A stretch of 64,000 nt of DNA from DASUPK01 sp963695805. GTDB taxonomy: Bacteria > Actinomycetota > Thermoleophilia > Solirubrobacterales > 70-9. Location: NCBI GenBank assembly GCA_963695805.1, contig CAVOHV010000002.1, positions 375,584 to 439,583 of the forward strand, read 5' to 3'. Shown one piece after another: positions 49,519 through 56,937 of the stretch (the stretch's first letter is position 1; the number at the start of each line of letters is the position of its first letter). The notes beneath the pieces were generated by a model. It was not told where the DNA came from and did no database searches. It was given only the letters and a program-made list of their open reading frames with translations. The translations under genes were made by a program, and so were the position numbers.

Positions 49519-49594
49519 TGCGAGGGTGCGCCGATAATGCGAGGGTGCTCCGCAAGGAGCAACCCGTTTCGTGATCGGCGCAACCCGTTTCATG
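49519..49594 (+). repeat. hairpin repeat element, one copy nested inside another
   Basis: The outer copy is split into TGCGAGGGTGCGCCGAT (49519-49535) and ATCGGCGCAACCCGTTTCATG (49574-49594), which pair over 12 bases with one bulged A. Placed end to end, the halves make the palindrome GCGCCGATATCGGCGC. Exactly at its centre lies an inner copy (49536-49573) with the same end sequences. The inner copy's stem GGGTGCTCC / GGAGCAACCC, with the same bulged A, closes a GCAA (GNRA) tetraloop. The ends match copy 1 at 42800-42845. The downstream EamA gene can start inside it. Confidence 0.75.
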
Positions 49595-50461
49595 CAGGCC
49601 GCTCAGGGGGAGGGCCGGTCCGTGGCCGCACCCGCCCTGGTGATCGGCGCAGTGGTCTCGGTCCAGTTCGGTTCGGCGATCGCGACCACACTGTTCGACC
49701 AGGTCGGGCCCGCGGGCGCGGTTCTCTATCGGCTGCTGTTCGCCGCGATTCTGCTGCTCGCGATCTGGCGGCCGGTTCTGATGGAGGCTGGCCGCGAAGG
49801 GGTCATTTTGGTCATCGCGTTCGGGGTGACCCTCGCTGGCATGAACCTCAGCTTCTACGAGTCCCTGGACCGGATCGATCTCGGGATCGCGGTGACCTTC
49901 GAATTCGTCGGGCCCTTGCTCGTCGGGCTGCTGGGGTCGAGGCGGGCGCTCGACCTGGTCTGGGTCGCCTGCGCGGCGATCGGGGTGCTTCTGCTCACCC
50001 GGCCTTCGGGCTCGGCGAACGCTGCGGGCATCGGCTTCGCACTGCTCGCCGGCGGGTTCTGGGCCACGTACATCCTGCTCAGTGCCCGGGTGGGCCGGGC
50101 CTTCTCTGGCGGCAGGGGACTCGCTCTGGCGATGGGGGTCGCGGCGGCGCTGATGGTGGTCCCCGGGACCGCCGCCGCGGGCGGCGATCTGCTCGACCCT
50201 GGAGCCGCTGCTGTCGGCGCGGCGACCGCGGTTCTGAGCTCCGTGATTCCGTATTCGCTCGAGCTCGAGGCGCTGCGTCGGATCGCGGTCGGCACCTTCG
50301 GGGTGCTGATGAGCCTCGAGCCGGCGGTGGCCGCACTGATCGGACTTGTCGCCCTCGATCAGGGGCTGGCGGCCATCGAGGTGCTGGGTATCGCCCTGGT
50401 GGTGGTGGCCAGTGCGGGCGTGCTCGGAGCGTCGGTGGCCCAGGCGCCCACCGAGGCGTGA
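49571..50461 (+). CDS. EamA-family drug/metabolite transporter (RhtA-like)
   Basis: This transporter of up to 296 residues has ten membrane helices in two EamA repeats (PALVIGAVVSVQFGSAIATT, VILVIAFGVTLAGMNLSFYE, DLGIAVTFEFVGPLLVGLLG; then LLAGGFWATYILLSARVGRA, VLSSVIPYSLELEALRRIAV and VALIGLVALDQGLAAIEVLG). It fits the RhtA/YdcZ-type exporters of amino acids. Starts at GTG 49571 and ATG 49592 lie inside the repeat; GTG 49622 follows GGGGGAGGG and is the more likely true start. Confidence 0.85.
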   Translation: MIGATRFMQAAQGEGRSVAAPALVIGAVVSVQFGSAIATTLFDQVGPAGAVLYRLLFAAILLLAIWRPVLMEAGREGVILVIAFGVTLAGMNLSFYESLDRIDLGIAVTFEFVGPLLVGLLGSRRALDLVWVACAAIGVLLLTRPSGSANAAGIGFALLAGGFWATYILLSARVGRAFSGGRGLALAMGVAAALMVVPGTAAAGGDLLDPGAAAVGAATAVLSSVIPYSLELEALRRIAVGTFGVLMSLEPAVAALIGLVALDQGLAAIEVLGIALVVVASAGVLGASVAQAPTEA

Positions 50462-50662
50462 CTAGGCCGCGCGGCGAAGGCGCCGCAGCCGGCGGGCGAA
50501 GCGCAGGCGGGCGAGGCCGGAGGCCGCCGACATCTCGATCATCGGCTGCTCGGGCTGGGTCGCGCCGAGCAACGACGGCATGTGGCGCTCGATCTGGGCC
50601 TGCAGGCAGGCCCGACACGAGCACTCAGGAACGGATATGCCTGTGGTTGAACAGACCGTCAT
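50462..50662 (-). CDS. small cysteine-containing basic protein
   Basis: This 66-residue frame (MTVCSTTGISVPECSCRACL and onward) has four cysteines in its first third, with C-x-C-x-x-C spacing (ECSCRAC), and an arginine-rich C-terminal helix (ARLRFARRLRRLRRAA). The pattern could bind zinc and nucleic acid. It is convergent with the EamA gene with no gap between the stop codons. I recognise no family; the protein-like composition is the only support. Confidence 0.4.
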   Translation of the reverse strand: MTVCSTTGISVPECSCRACLQAQIERHMPSLLGATQPEQPMIEMSAASGLARLRFARRLRRLRRAA

Positions 50663-50768
50663 CCGAGTTCCATAAGCCGAAGCGCGGCCACAGTAGCGGC
50701 GGTGGCGGTCGGAAATCCCGCAAATAGCTCGAAAGCGCCTAGATGACGTCCAGTCAGACGAACCCCCT

Positions 50769-51623
50769 ATGAGCCCCCTGCAAGGATCCTCGGCTATGGA
50801 AGCAAGGGGGCCAGATGTCCGCGCCGGTTCCATTGCGGAGGCGCTCACCAAGGCACAGGTGCACGCGCCGACGCGGGGCAACCGCAGGCTGGAGCGGTTC
50901 CTCGACGCCGTCAACGCCGACGAGCGGGTACGGGCCTGGTGGTACATGGCGCAGATCAACTCCGAGCGCCTCGGGATGTCGGACCACTCGTGGGTCCACG
51001 TCCAGGTGGTGCTCAACATCGCGCTGCGGTTGCTGCGCCTGCTGGTCAGGGGCGGCATCGAGCCGGCGATGGTCACCGAGCATGGGATGAAGGACCGTGA
51101 CGCCGAGGTGGTCGTGGCGGGCGGCGCGCTGCTCCACGACGTCGGCATGTCGGTCCATCGCGTCGACCATGAGGCCTACAGCCTCTTCCTGGTCCAGGAG
51201 CGGCTGCAGTCGCTGCTCGTCGACGTCTACCGGGATCCCGAGCGGACGGTGGTGACCTCGGAGATCCTGCACGGGATCATCGGCCACCGCCGTCGCGGCG
51301 AGCCCTACACCCTGGAGGCCGGGGTGGTGCGGGTCGCTGACGCGCTCGACATGGCCGAGGGCCGCTCCCGGATCCCGGTCGAGGACGGCCAGTACGGGAT
51401 CCACGCCCTCTCCGCAGCGGCGATCGACGAGGTCCGGATCGAGGGCGGGGAGGAGCGCGCCGTCCGCATCGAGATCGACATGAACAACTCCGCCGGCATC
51501 TTCCAGGTCGACGACCTCCTCGCCACCAAGCTCCGCGGCACCCCGCTGGAGGGCCACGTCGAGGTGATCGCCCAGGTCTCGGGCAAGACGGAGAAGCGCC
51601 TGCTGCCGAGCTTCCGGCTGTAG
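50769..51623 (+). CDS. HD-domain phosphohydrolase
   Basis: This 284-residue protein (start ATG 50769 or ATG 50796) has an HD domain. The first metal histidine is in GMSDHSWVHVQVVLNIALRL, the HD pair in VVAGGALLHDVGMSVHRVDH, a further histidine pair in ILHGIIGHRRRGEPYTLEAG and the aspartate in VRVADALDMAEGRSRIPVED. It should hydrolyse a phosphate ester of a nucleotide or related compound with a metal centre. The C-terminal 70 residues form a separate alpha/beta lobe. The DUF559 cassette begins 22 bases after its stop. Confidence 0.85.
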   Translation: MSPLQGSSAMEARGPDVRAGSIAEALTKAQVHAPTRGNRRLERFLDAVNADERVRAWWYMAQINSERLGMSDHSWVHVQVVLNIALRLLRLLVRGGIEPAMVTEHGMKDRDAEVVVAGGALLHDVGMSVHRVDHEAYSLFLVQERLQSLLVDVYRDPERTVVTSEILHGIIGHRRRGEPYTLEAGVVRVADALDMAEGRSRIPVEDGQYGIHALSAAAIDEVRIEGGEERAVRIEIDMNNSAGIFQVDDLLATKLRGTPLEGHVEVIAQVSGKTEKRLLPSFRL

Positions 51624-51642
51624 CGGGGGGCGAGTCCAGGAG

Positions 51643-51687
51643 CTCGAGCGCTTTCCTGGACGTGGCCCAGGAAACTGCTCGAGATTC
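51643..51687 (+). repeat. left hairpin repeat of the DUF559 cassette
   Basis: CTCGAGC-GC-TTTCCTGG and CCAGGAAA-CT-GCTCGAG form a 17-base stem (15 pairs) around a 7-base loop (51643-51683). Positions 51646-51687 recur at 52590-52631 with 38 of 42 identical bases, in direct orientation. The GTG start of the DUF559 gene lies in the loop, and its first nine codons are part of the repeat. Confidence 0.8.
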
Positions 51688-52591
51688 AGTCCGGCTCTGG
51701 CGTCTCGCGGACTCCCAGCACGGTGTCGTGACGCGGCGCCAGCTCATCGAGGGCGGGTTCAGCTCGGATGCGATCGACGGCCGCGTCAGAGCTGGCCGCC
51801 TTCATCGACTTTGGCGGGGGGTCTTCGCGGTGGGACGGCCGAGACTGACTGTCCGAGGCTGGTGGTCGGCCGCAGTCCTGGTGTGCGGCGGCCAGGCGGT
51901 GCTCAGCCATCAGAGCGCGGCCCAGCTGTGGGGAATCCGGGAGACGAAAACAGGCATTCAAGGGGAGCACGATCGGCCGCCGATCATCGATGTCTCAGTC
52001 CCGGGCGTCAAGAGTCACCGGCGGAGCGGGATTCGCATTCATCGGCGTCGCGACCTCGCAGAGGTGGATCGGACCCGCTACGAGCGGATCCCAGTGACGA
52101 GCCCGGGCCGCACGCTCCTGGATCTCGCCTCCCTCCTCGACCCGAGCGAGTTGGAGGCCGCAGTGAACGCGGCAGACAAACTGGGGCTTGTCGATCCCGA
52201 GTCCCTACGTGCTGAAATCGAGGAGCACCGAGGCGTAATCGGGCTTCCCGCGCTCCGGCGAGTCCTGGATCGGCATACCTTCGCCTTGACTGATTCAGAG
52301 CTGGAGCGGCGCTTCTTGCGGCTCCTTCGTCGGGCAAGGCTGCCCAAGCCGGAGACGCAGCAACGAGTCAACGGGTTCCGCGTGGATTTCCTCTGGGCAG
52401 CTGCCAGGGTCATCGTCGAGACCGACGGTTTGCGGTACCACCGGACGCCAGGTCAGCAGGCAAAGGATCGGAGACGAGACCAAGCGCTGGCTGCCGCCGG
52501 CTTCATCGTCGTGAGATTCACCCACGCCCAGGTCCGCTACGACCCCGAGCATGTGGCGGCGACGCTGCGCGCCGTCTTGGATGGATCGTGA
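51662..52591 (+). CDS. AbiEi-like/DUF559 protein (VSR-type endonuclease fold)
   Basis: This 309-residue protein has an N-terminal AbiEi-type winged helix (about residues 10-60: LWRLADSQHGVVTRRQLIEG, RVRAGRLHRLWRGVFAVGRP), a middle domain (AVLSHQSAAQLWGI, IPVTSPGRTLLDLASLLDPS) and a C-terminal DUF559 domain (RVDFLWAAARVIVETDGLRY, HRTPGQQAKDRRRDQALAAA, GFIVVRFTHAQVRYDPEHVA). DUF559 has the PD-(D/E)xK-like fold of the very short patch repair endonuclease. No toxin gene follows, unlike real AbiE modules. The start lies within the left flanking hairpin repeat, and the stop lies at the edge of the right one. Confidence 0.85.
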   Translation: MAQETARDSVRLWRLADSQHGVVTRRQLIEGGFSSDAIDGRVRAGRLHRLWRGVFAVGRPRLTVRGWWSAAVLVCGGQAVLSHQSAAQLWGIRETKTGIQGEHDRPPIIDVSVPGVKSHRRSGIRIHRRRDLAEVDRTRYERIPVTSPGRTLLDLASLLDPSELEAAVNAADKLGLVDPESLRAEIEEHRGVIGLPALRRVLDRHTFALTDSELERRFLRLLRRARLPKPETQQRVNGFRVDFLWAAARVIVETDGLRYHRTPGQQAKDRRRDQALAAAGFIVVRFTHAQVRYDPEHVAATLRAVLDGS

Positions 52592-52631
52592 GCGATTTCC
52601 TGGCGGTGGGCCAGGAAACTGCTCGAGATTC
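52590..52631 (+). repeat. right hairpin repeat of the DUF559 cassette
   Basis: This is the second copy of the 42-base repeat. GAGC-GA-TTTCCTGG and CCAGGAAA-CT-GCTC pair (12 of 14 bases) around the loop CGGTGGG. It begins at the last base pair of the DUF559 stop codon. It includes a second GTG followed by the same eight codons as the gene's start, which then run into a TAG at 52635-52637. The four differences from the left copy fall in the loop and one stem position. Confidence 0.8.
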
Positions 52632-52634
52632 GCC

Positions 52635-53423
52635 CTAGACCCCGGCGCCCTTGCCGCCGCGACCCTCGCCGGCGGCGAAGCGGGCGGCGCCCTCGACTCC
52701 GACGCCGGTGACCGCTCCGCCGATCTCGGCCTCGAGGGCGAGGCCCTCCTCCAGTGGGAGTCCGAAGCCCTCGATGGCCGAGCGACGGTCAGCCAGCATC
52801 GTCTCCTGTGGGAACGAGGCGAGTCCCTCGGCCATCTCCAGACACCGCTCCAGGTGCTTCCCGGGCGCGACCACCTCGGTCATGAGGCCCATTGCGAGGG
52901 CCTCATCGGCCTCGACGATCCGGCCGCTGAGGATCAGGTCCAGAGCCCGGCCCATGCCGACGATCCGCGGCAGGCGCTGCGTGCCTCCGTCGATCAGGGG
53001 GACGCCCCAGCGCCTCTCGGGGAAGCCGAGCCGCGCGGTCTCGGTCCCGACCCGCAGGTCGCACCAGAGCGCCAGCTCGAGCCCGCCGGCGAGCGCCCAG
53101 CCGGAGATCGCGGCGATCGTCGGTTTCGACGGCGTCAGGCGCGTGAACCCGAGTGGCCCGTCCGGCCGGGGCTTCAGCCACTCCTGGGCGATGCCCTGGT
53201 CGTTCATCGCGGCCGCCACGGACTTGAGGTCCGCGCCGGCGCAGAAGGCCTCGTCGCCGGCGCCGGTGAGGATCATCACCCTCGCCTCGTCGTCGGACTC
53301 GAACCCGCGGTAGGCCTCGAGCAGCTGGTCGGCGGTGCTCGGGTCGACGGCGTTGCGGCGCTCCGGGCGGTCGATGGTGATCACCGCCGCCGCTCCCCTC
53401 CGCTCATAGCCGACCTCGGGCAT
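52635..53423 (-). CDS. enoyl-CoA hydratase/isomerase family protein
   Basis: This 262-residue crotonase-fold protein begins MPEVGYERRGAAAVITIDRP. It shows TGAGDEAFCAGADLKSVAAA (first oxyanion-hole segment), KPTIAAISGWALAGGLELAL (second) and TARLGFPERRWGVPLIDGGT, with the catalytic glutamate position at E in FPERRWG. It is a second, distinct hydratase beside that at 48295. Its stop TAG is at the same place as the end of the right DUF559 repeat. No beta-oxidation partner genes are nearby. Confidence 0.88.
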   Translation of the reverse strand: MPEVGYERRGAAAVITIDRPERRNAVDPSTADQLLEAYRGFESDDEARVMILTGAGDEAFCAGADLKSVAAAMNDQGIAQEWLKPRPDGPLGFTRLTPSKPTIAAISGWALAGGLELALWCDLRVGTETARLGFPERRWGVPLIDGGTQRLPRIVGMGRALDLILSGRIVEADEALAMGLMTEVVAPGKHLERCLEMAEGLASFPQETMLADRRSAIEGFGLPLEEGLALEAEIGGAVTGVGVEGAARFAAGEGRGGKGAGV

Positions 53424-53427
53424 CGAA

Positions 53428-54501
53428 TCAGCCGGGAGTGGCCTGCGGCCATCCCTTCAGGTAGGGGAGGGGGTCGATCGGTTTGGTCTCGGCGCCCGGG
53501 GCTGCCTTGCCGACCCGGACCTCGAAGTGGAGGTGCGGGCCTTCGCAGGAGCCGGTGCACCCGAGCCGGCCGATCAACTGCCCGGCGTGCACCTGCTTGC
53601 CGAGCAGCGCCGGCGATGGCTTGAGCATGTGCATGTAGACGCAGCTGTGGTTGTCCTGCGGGCTGTAGATCGTCAGGAAGTTGCCCCGGCCGCCGGAATC
53701 GGGGTCGGTGCTCTTGCCTCGATCGACGACGACGCCGTCATGGACGGCGACCTCAGGAGTACCCGTCTTCCCGAAGACGTCCTGGCCCTCGTGGATATGC
53801 CCAAAGCGCAGGGCGCCGAACCGGGCCTGGGCGTCGCCGAGGTCGTGCGCCCCGATGAGCGGGAAGACGTAGCCGGGTGCAAGTCCGGGCGGCGTGCCCG
53901 AGTCGATGCCGAAGATCGCGGCGCTGCTCGCCAGGGACTGGCGGCCCGCTCCCGCGTCGAGTCCCGGCACCGGCAGACCGAGCGCCGAGCCCAGGCCGGC
54001 GCTCAGGCCCAGCACCACGGTCACCGCCAACCCCGCCTTGGCGGTCGGCCAGACCAGGCCGCGTCTTCGCGTCGAGGCACGCCTGCGGTTCTCCGCGGCC
54101 CGGGCGCGCTTGCGAACCGGGCCCCGCACGCCAGGTTCGATCCGGGCGCGTGCCGGCTTGCGCTCAGGCTTCGGTGGCTTGTGGTGGGACCAGACGTAGC
54201 GCTCGTGTCGATTCCTCTTCTCGCGCTCCCGCCGCAGTTCCTCCAGCCGCGCCTGGCGACGCCGTTCGAGGCGCTCCTGCATCGCCCGATCGCGCTCGGC
54301 CCGCTGCCGTTCGATCCGCTCCCGACGCGGCCTCTCGGCGCGCTCCCGCTCCGCTCGCTCGCGTTCGAGCTGCTGCGTGACCGTCTCGGGCGTACCGCTG
54401 AACGGGACAACGTCCCCGTCACCGCCGCCAAAGCGCCGCGCGGACACCGTCCGGCGGCGCACTCGTAGATCGGCGACGCGATCGTCCCCCGCGAGCCCCA
54501 T
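53428..54501 (-). CDS. M23-family metallopeptidase with membrane anchor and coiled-coil region
   Basis: This 357-residue protein is read from the ATG at 54501 (MGLAGDDRVADLRVRRRTVS). Residues of about 40-110 are an Arg/Glu heptad-like coiled coil (QQLERERAERERAERPRRER and onward), followed by basic residues and one membrane helix (about 165-190, AGLAVTVVLGLSAGLGSALG). The extracytoplasmic M23 domain has the zinc ligands H and D in GHIHEGQDVFGKTGTPEVAV and HxH in EGPHLHFEVRVG. It should cut or bind peptidoglycan peptide bridges, a role in wall remodelling. The next upstream gene on the same strand is a small membrane protein. Confidence 0.85.
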   Translation of the reverse strand: MGLAGDDRVADLRVRRRTVSARRFGGGDGDVVPFSGTPETVTQQLERERAERERAERPRRERIERQRAERDRAMQERLERRRQARLEELRREREKRNRHERYVWSHHKPPKPERKPARARIEPGVRGPVRKRARAAENRRRASTRRRGLVWPTAKAGLAVTVVLGLSAGLGSALGLPVPGLDAGAGRQSLASSAAIFGIDSGTPPGLAPGYVFPLIGAHDLGDAQARFGALRFGHIHEGQDVFGKTGTPEVAVHDGVVVDRGKSTDPDSGGRGNFLTIYSPQDNHSCVYMHMLKPSPALLGKQVHAGQLIGRLGCTGSCEGPHLHFEVRVGKAAPGAETKPIDPLPYLKGWPQATPG

Positions 54502-54512
54502 GCCGCTCGGGT

Positions 54513-54773
54513 CTAGCGGCTTCCGAGGCGCTCTAGGTCTTCCGTGCGCCTCTCTTTGCGGTTTTCGAGGCGAATCTGGATCAGCGAGAGGACGGTCACC
54601 AGGATCGCGAAGAACGCGATGGTGCCGAAGGCGAAGAAGGTGACCACCTTGTCGTCGGTGCGCCCGTAGACGCCGACCCCGTCGGCGGCCGTCGCAGCGG
54701 GGGCGATGACGAGCGGCCCGACCACCGCGACCAGTCCCACGAGCAGGCGACGAAGAGATGTGGCGAAACGCAT
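54513..54773 (-). CDS. small exported membrane protein
   Basis: This 86-residue protein has a signal peptide or first helix (about residues 8-29, LRRLLVGLVAVVGPLVIAPA, ATAA) and a second helix (about 44-66, VVTFFAFGTIAFFAILVTVL). A charged cytoplasmic tail follows (IRLENRKERRTEDLERLGSR). The pattern resembles small single-pass proteins encoded with envelope enzymes. It lies 12 bases upstream of the M23 peptidase gene on the same strand and is likely in one operon with it. The family is not recognised. Confidence 0.6.
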   Translation of the reverse strand: MRFATSLRRLLVGLVAVVGPLVIAPAATAADGVGVYGRTDDKVVTFFAFGTIAFFAILVTVLSLIQIRLENRKERRTEDLERLGSR

Positions 54774-54883
54774 GCCCGCGCAATCTAACGAAAGGAGCAG
54801 CGCCTATCGAGCGCGACTTAGGTGCGCTTACGGATCGCCCGCCAGGATGCCCGCTCCTCGGCGCCCCGGCCGGGGATTCCGGC

Positions 54884-55756
54884 ATGGATCCGATTTCATA
54901 TTTCCAGGCAATCGTCCTAGGCCTGCTTCAGGGAGTATCGGAGCTCTTCCCGATCTCGAGCCTCGGGCACAGCGTGGTGCTGCCGCGCGTCTTCGGCTGG
55001 GACATCCACCAGAACGACGACTACTTCCTGAGCTTTCTGGTCGCCACCCACTGCGCGACCGCACTGGTCCTCCTCCTCTTCTTCCTGAAGGACTGGGGCC
55101 GCATCGTCAGGGGACTCGGCCGCTCGCTCCGCGACCGCTACATCGATCCCGAGGACAGCTACGCGAAGCTCGGCTGGCTTTTGGTGATCGGCACGATCCC
55201 GGCGGGATTGCTCGGCCTGCTGCTCGAACACCCGCTGCGCTCGCTGTTCGCCTCGACCCAGACGGCAGCGATCTTCCTCTTCATCAACGGCCTGATGCTG
55301 TTCGGGGCGGAGGCGCTTCGGCGTCGTGCGCCCGTCAGAGACAAGGCCGGCATCGAGGACGACGAGGACATCGCGCACAGGCTGAGCTTTCGCGCGGCGC
55401 TCGGCATCGGGACGGCACAGGCCCTCGCCCTGATCCCGGGCCTATCGCGCTCGGGCGCCAGCATGGGGGGCGGCCTGCTCGCCGGACTCTCCAACGAGGA
55501 GGCTGCACGCTTCGCCTTCCTGCTCGCCACGCCGATCATCGGCGCCGCCGGTGTCCTCAAGCTGCCTGAGCTCCTCGGCTCGCAGGGCGATCACGTCCGC
55601 GGCCAGGCCCTCGTCGGCGCTCTGTGCGCGGCGGTCACCGCGTACTTCTCGGTCCGCTTCCTCCTGCGTTTCTTCGAGACCAACCGCCTGACCCCGTTTG
55701 CCATCTACTGCTGCGCGATCGGCGCCGTCCTCTCCGTCGCCTTCGCGGTCAGCTGA
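54884..55756 (+). CDS. uppP: undecaprenyl-diphosphate phosphatase, variant
   Basis: This 290-residue BacA/UppP protein starts at ATG 54884 (MDPISYFQAIVLGLLQGVSE). It keeps the first catalytic motif as SELFPISSLGHSVVLPRVFG and the second as ALIPGLSRSGASMGGGLLAG, with eight membrane helices. The loop GWDIHQNDDYFLSFLVATHC differs from the classical family member at 56022, and SLGH replaces the usual SSGH. It should recycle undecaprenyl diphosphate at the membrane. It probably forms an operon with the next two genes (spacing 10 and 12 bases). Confidence 0.88.
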   Translation: MDPISYFQAIVLGLLQGVSELFPISSLGHSVVLPRVFGWDIHQNDDYFLSFLVATHCATALVLLLFFLKDWGRIVRGLGRSLRDRYIDPEDSYAKLGWLLVIGTIPAGLLGLLLEHPLRSLFASTQTAAIFLFINGLMLFGAEALRRRAPVRDKAGIEDDEDIAHRLSFRAALGIGTAQALALIPGLSRSGASMGGGLLAGLSNEEAARFAFLLATPIIGAAGVLKLPELLGSQGDHVRGQALVGALCAAVTAYFSVRFLLRFFETNRLTPFAIYCCAIGAVLSVAFAVS

Positions 55757-55766
55757 GGAGGTACCC

Positions 55767-56009
55767 ATGACCAAGCGTCCGCAGCTCATCCTTCCCGCCG
55801 TGATCCTGGGGCTGATCTTCCTCGCGATCGCAGCGATCTACTGGATCGACGACGCGGGATCCCTGCCCTCGTTCTTTCCGGGCCACGAGGCAGGTTCGAC
55901 TCACGTGCACTTCAAGCACGGGCTCGCCGCGGCGATCGTCGGCCTGGGCTGCTTCGTCTTCGCCTGGTTCCAGACCGGCGGCGCCCCGCAACGGAATCGC
56001 GCCACGTAG
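55767..56009 (+). CDS. small two-helix membrane protein between the two uppP genes
   Basis: This 80-residue protein starts at ATG 55767 after GAGGAGG. It has a first helix (about residues 8-26, ILPAVILGLIFLAIAAIYWI) and a second (about 52-69, HGLAAAIVGLGCFVFAWFQT). The loop between contains DDAGSLPSFFPGHEAGSTHV, then HFKHG, with three histidines. I do not recognise the family. Its place between two undecaprenyl-diphosphate phosphatase genes suggests a membrane role with those enzymes; this is inference only. Confidence 0.6.
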   Translation: MTKRPQLILPAVILGLIFLAIAAIYWIDDAGSLPSFFPGHEAGSTHVHFKHGLAAAIVGLGCFVFAWFQTGGAPQRNRAT

Positions 56010-56021
56010 CATGCCGCGCCG

Positions 56022-56867
56022 ATGTCCGAACTCGAGGCCCTGCTTCTCGGGATCGTCCAGGGCCTCACTGAGTTCCTGCCGATCTCGTCCTCGGGGCACC
56101 TGATCCTCGTCCCGTGGCTCCAGGACTACACGTTCCTGGAGGACCACGAGTCGTTCAACAAGACCTTCGACGTGGCGCTGCACGCGGGAACGCTGATCGC
56201 CGCGATCGCCTACTTCCGCCACGAGGTGGTCACCTTCACCGCTGCCTTCTTCCGAAGCCTTCGCCGGCGCTCCATCGAGACGACGGAGGAGCGGATCGCC
56301 TGGGCGATCGCGGTCGGGACCGTGCCCGCCGTCATCGCCGGCGGGCTCGGAGCGGGCTTCATCGAGGACCACCTCGGCGAGCCGTGGATGATCGGGATCC
56401 AGCTGATCGTCTTCGGCGCCCTGCTGGGCTGGGCCGATCGCCTGCCCCAGTCGCGTGACTTCGGCGAGGTCCGGATCGGCGACGGCCTGAAGATCGGCCT
56501 CGCCCAGGTCCTCGCGCTGGCGCCGGGAACGTCGCGCTCGGGGATCACGATCACCGCGGCGCGCTACCTCGGCTTCGACCGGGACACCGCCGCGCGGGTC
56601 TCGTTCCTGTTGCTGATCCCGGCGGTCGCCGGGGCGACCGCCTACAGCGCCTACAAGGCGATCATCGACGGCCTCCCCAACGACGTGGCCGGCCCGATCG
56701 TCGTCGGCACGATCGCCTCGGCGATCTCCGGCTACCTCGCGATCGCCTGGCTGCTCCGGCTGGTGCGCACGCACAGCTACCGGCCGTTCGTGCTCTACCG
56801 CTACTTCGCCGGGGCGTTCGTCCTGCTGCTGATCGCGACGGGGCTTCGCTCCGCGACGTTCGGGTAG
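56022..56867 (+). CDS. uppP: undecaprenyl-diphosphate phosphatase
   Basis: This 281-residue protein is a classical UppP/BacA: ALLLGIVQGLTEFLPISSSG (motif 1, with the catalytic glutamate and SSSGH), DVALHAGTLIAAIAYFRHEV and LALAPGTSRSGITITAARYL (motif 2). It has eight membrane helices and ends with FAGAFVLLLIATGLR. It removes a phosphate from undecaprenyl diphosphate, resetting the lipid carrier for wall synthesis and giving bacitracin resistance. It is the second of two uppP paralogues in one operon. Confidence 0.93.
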   Translation: MSELEALLLGIVQGLTEFLPISSSGHLILVPWLQDYTFLEDHESFNKTFDVALHAGTLIAAIAYFRHEVVTFTAAFFRSLRRRSIETTEERIAWAIAVGTVPAVIAGGLGAGFIEDHLGEPWMIGIQLIVFGALLGWADRLPQSRDFGEVRIGDGLKIGLAQVLALAPGTSRSGITITAARYLGFDRDTAARVSFLLLIPAVAGATAYSAYKAIIDGLPNDVAGPIVVGTIASAISGYLAIAWLLRLVRTHSYRPFVLYRYFAGAFVLLLIATGLRSATFG

Positions 56868-56937
56868 CCCTACCGCGAACGTCCCGGAATGCTCGCTGAG
56901 AGGGGTACTGCGGGACGTTCGGCGTGGGGGTGAGCGG

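Noticed and set aside
49519..49594. CRISPR-like or tRNA-like structure at the nested hairpins
   Set aside because: There is no regular repeat-spacer series and no tRNA arms; the symmetry is that of nested palindromes.
51662..52591. A complete AbiE toxin-antitoxin system
   Set aside because: Only the AbiEi-like N-terminal domain is present, fused to DUF559; no AbiEii nucleotidyltransferase toxin gene follows.
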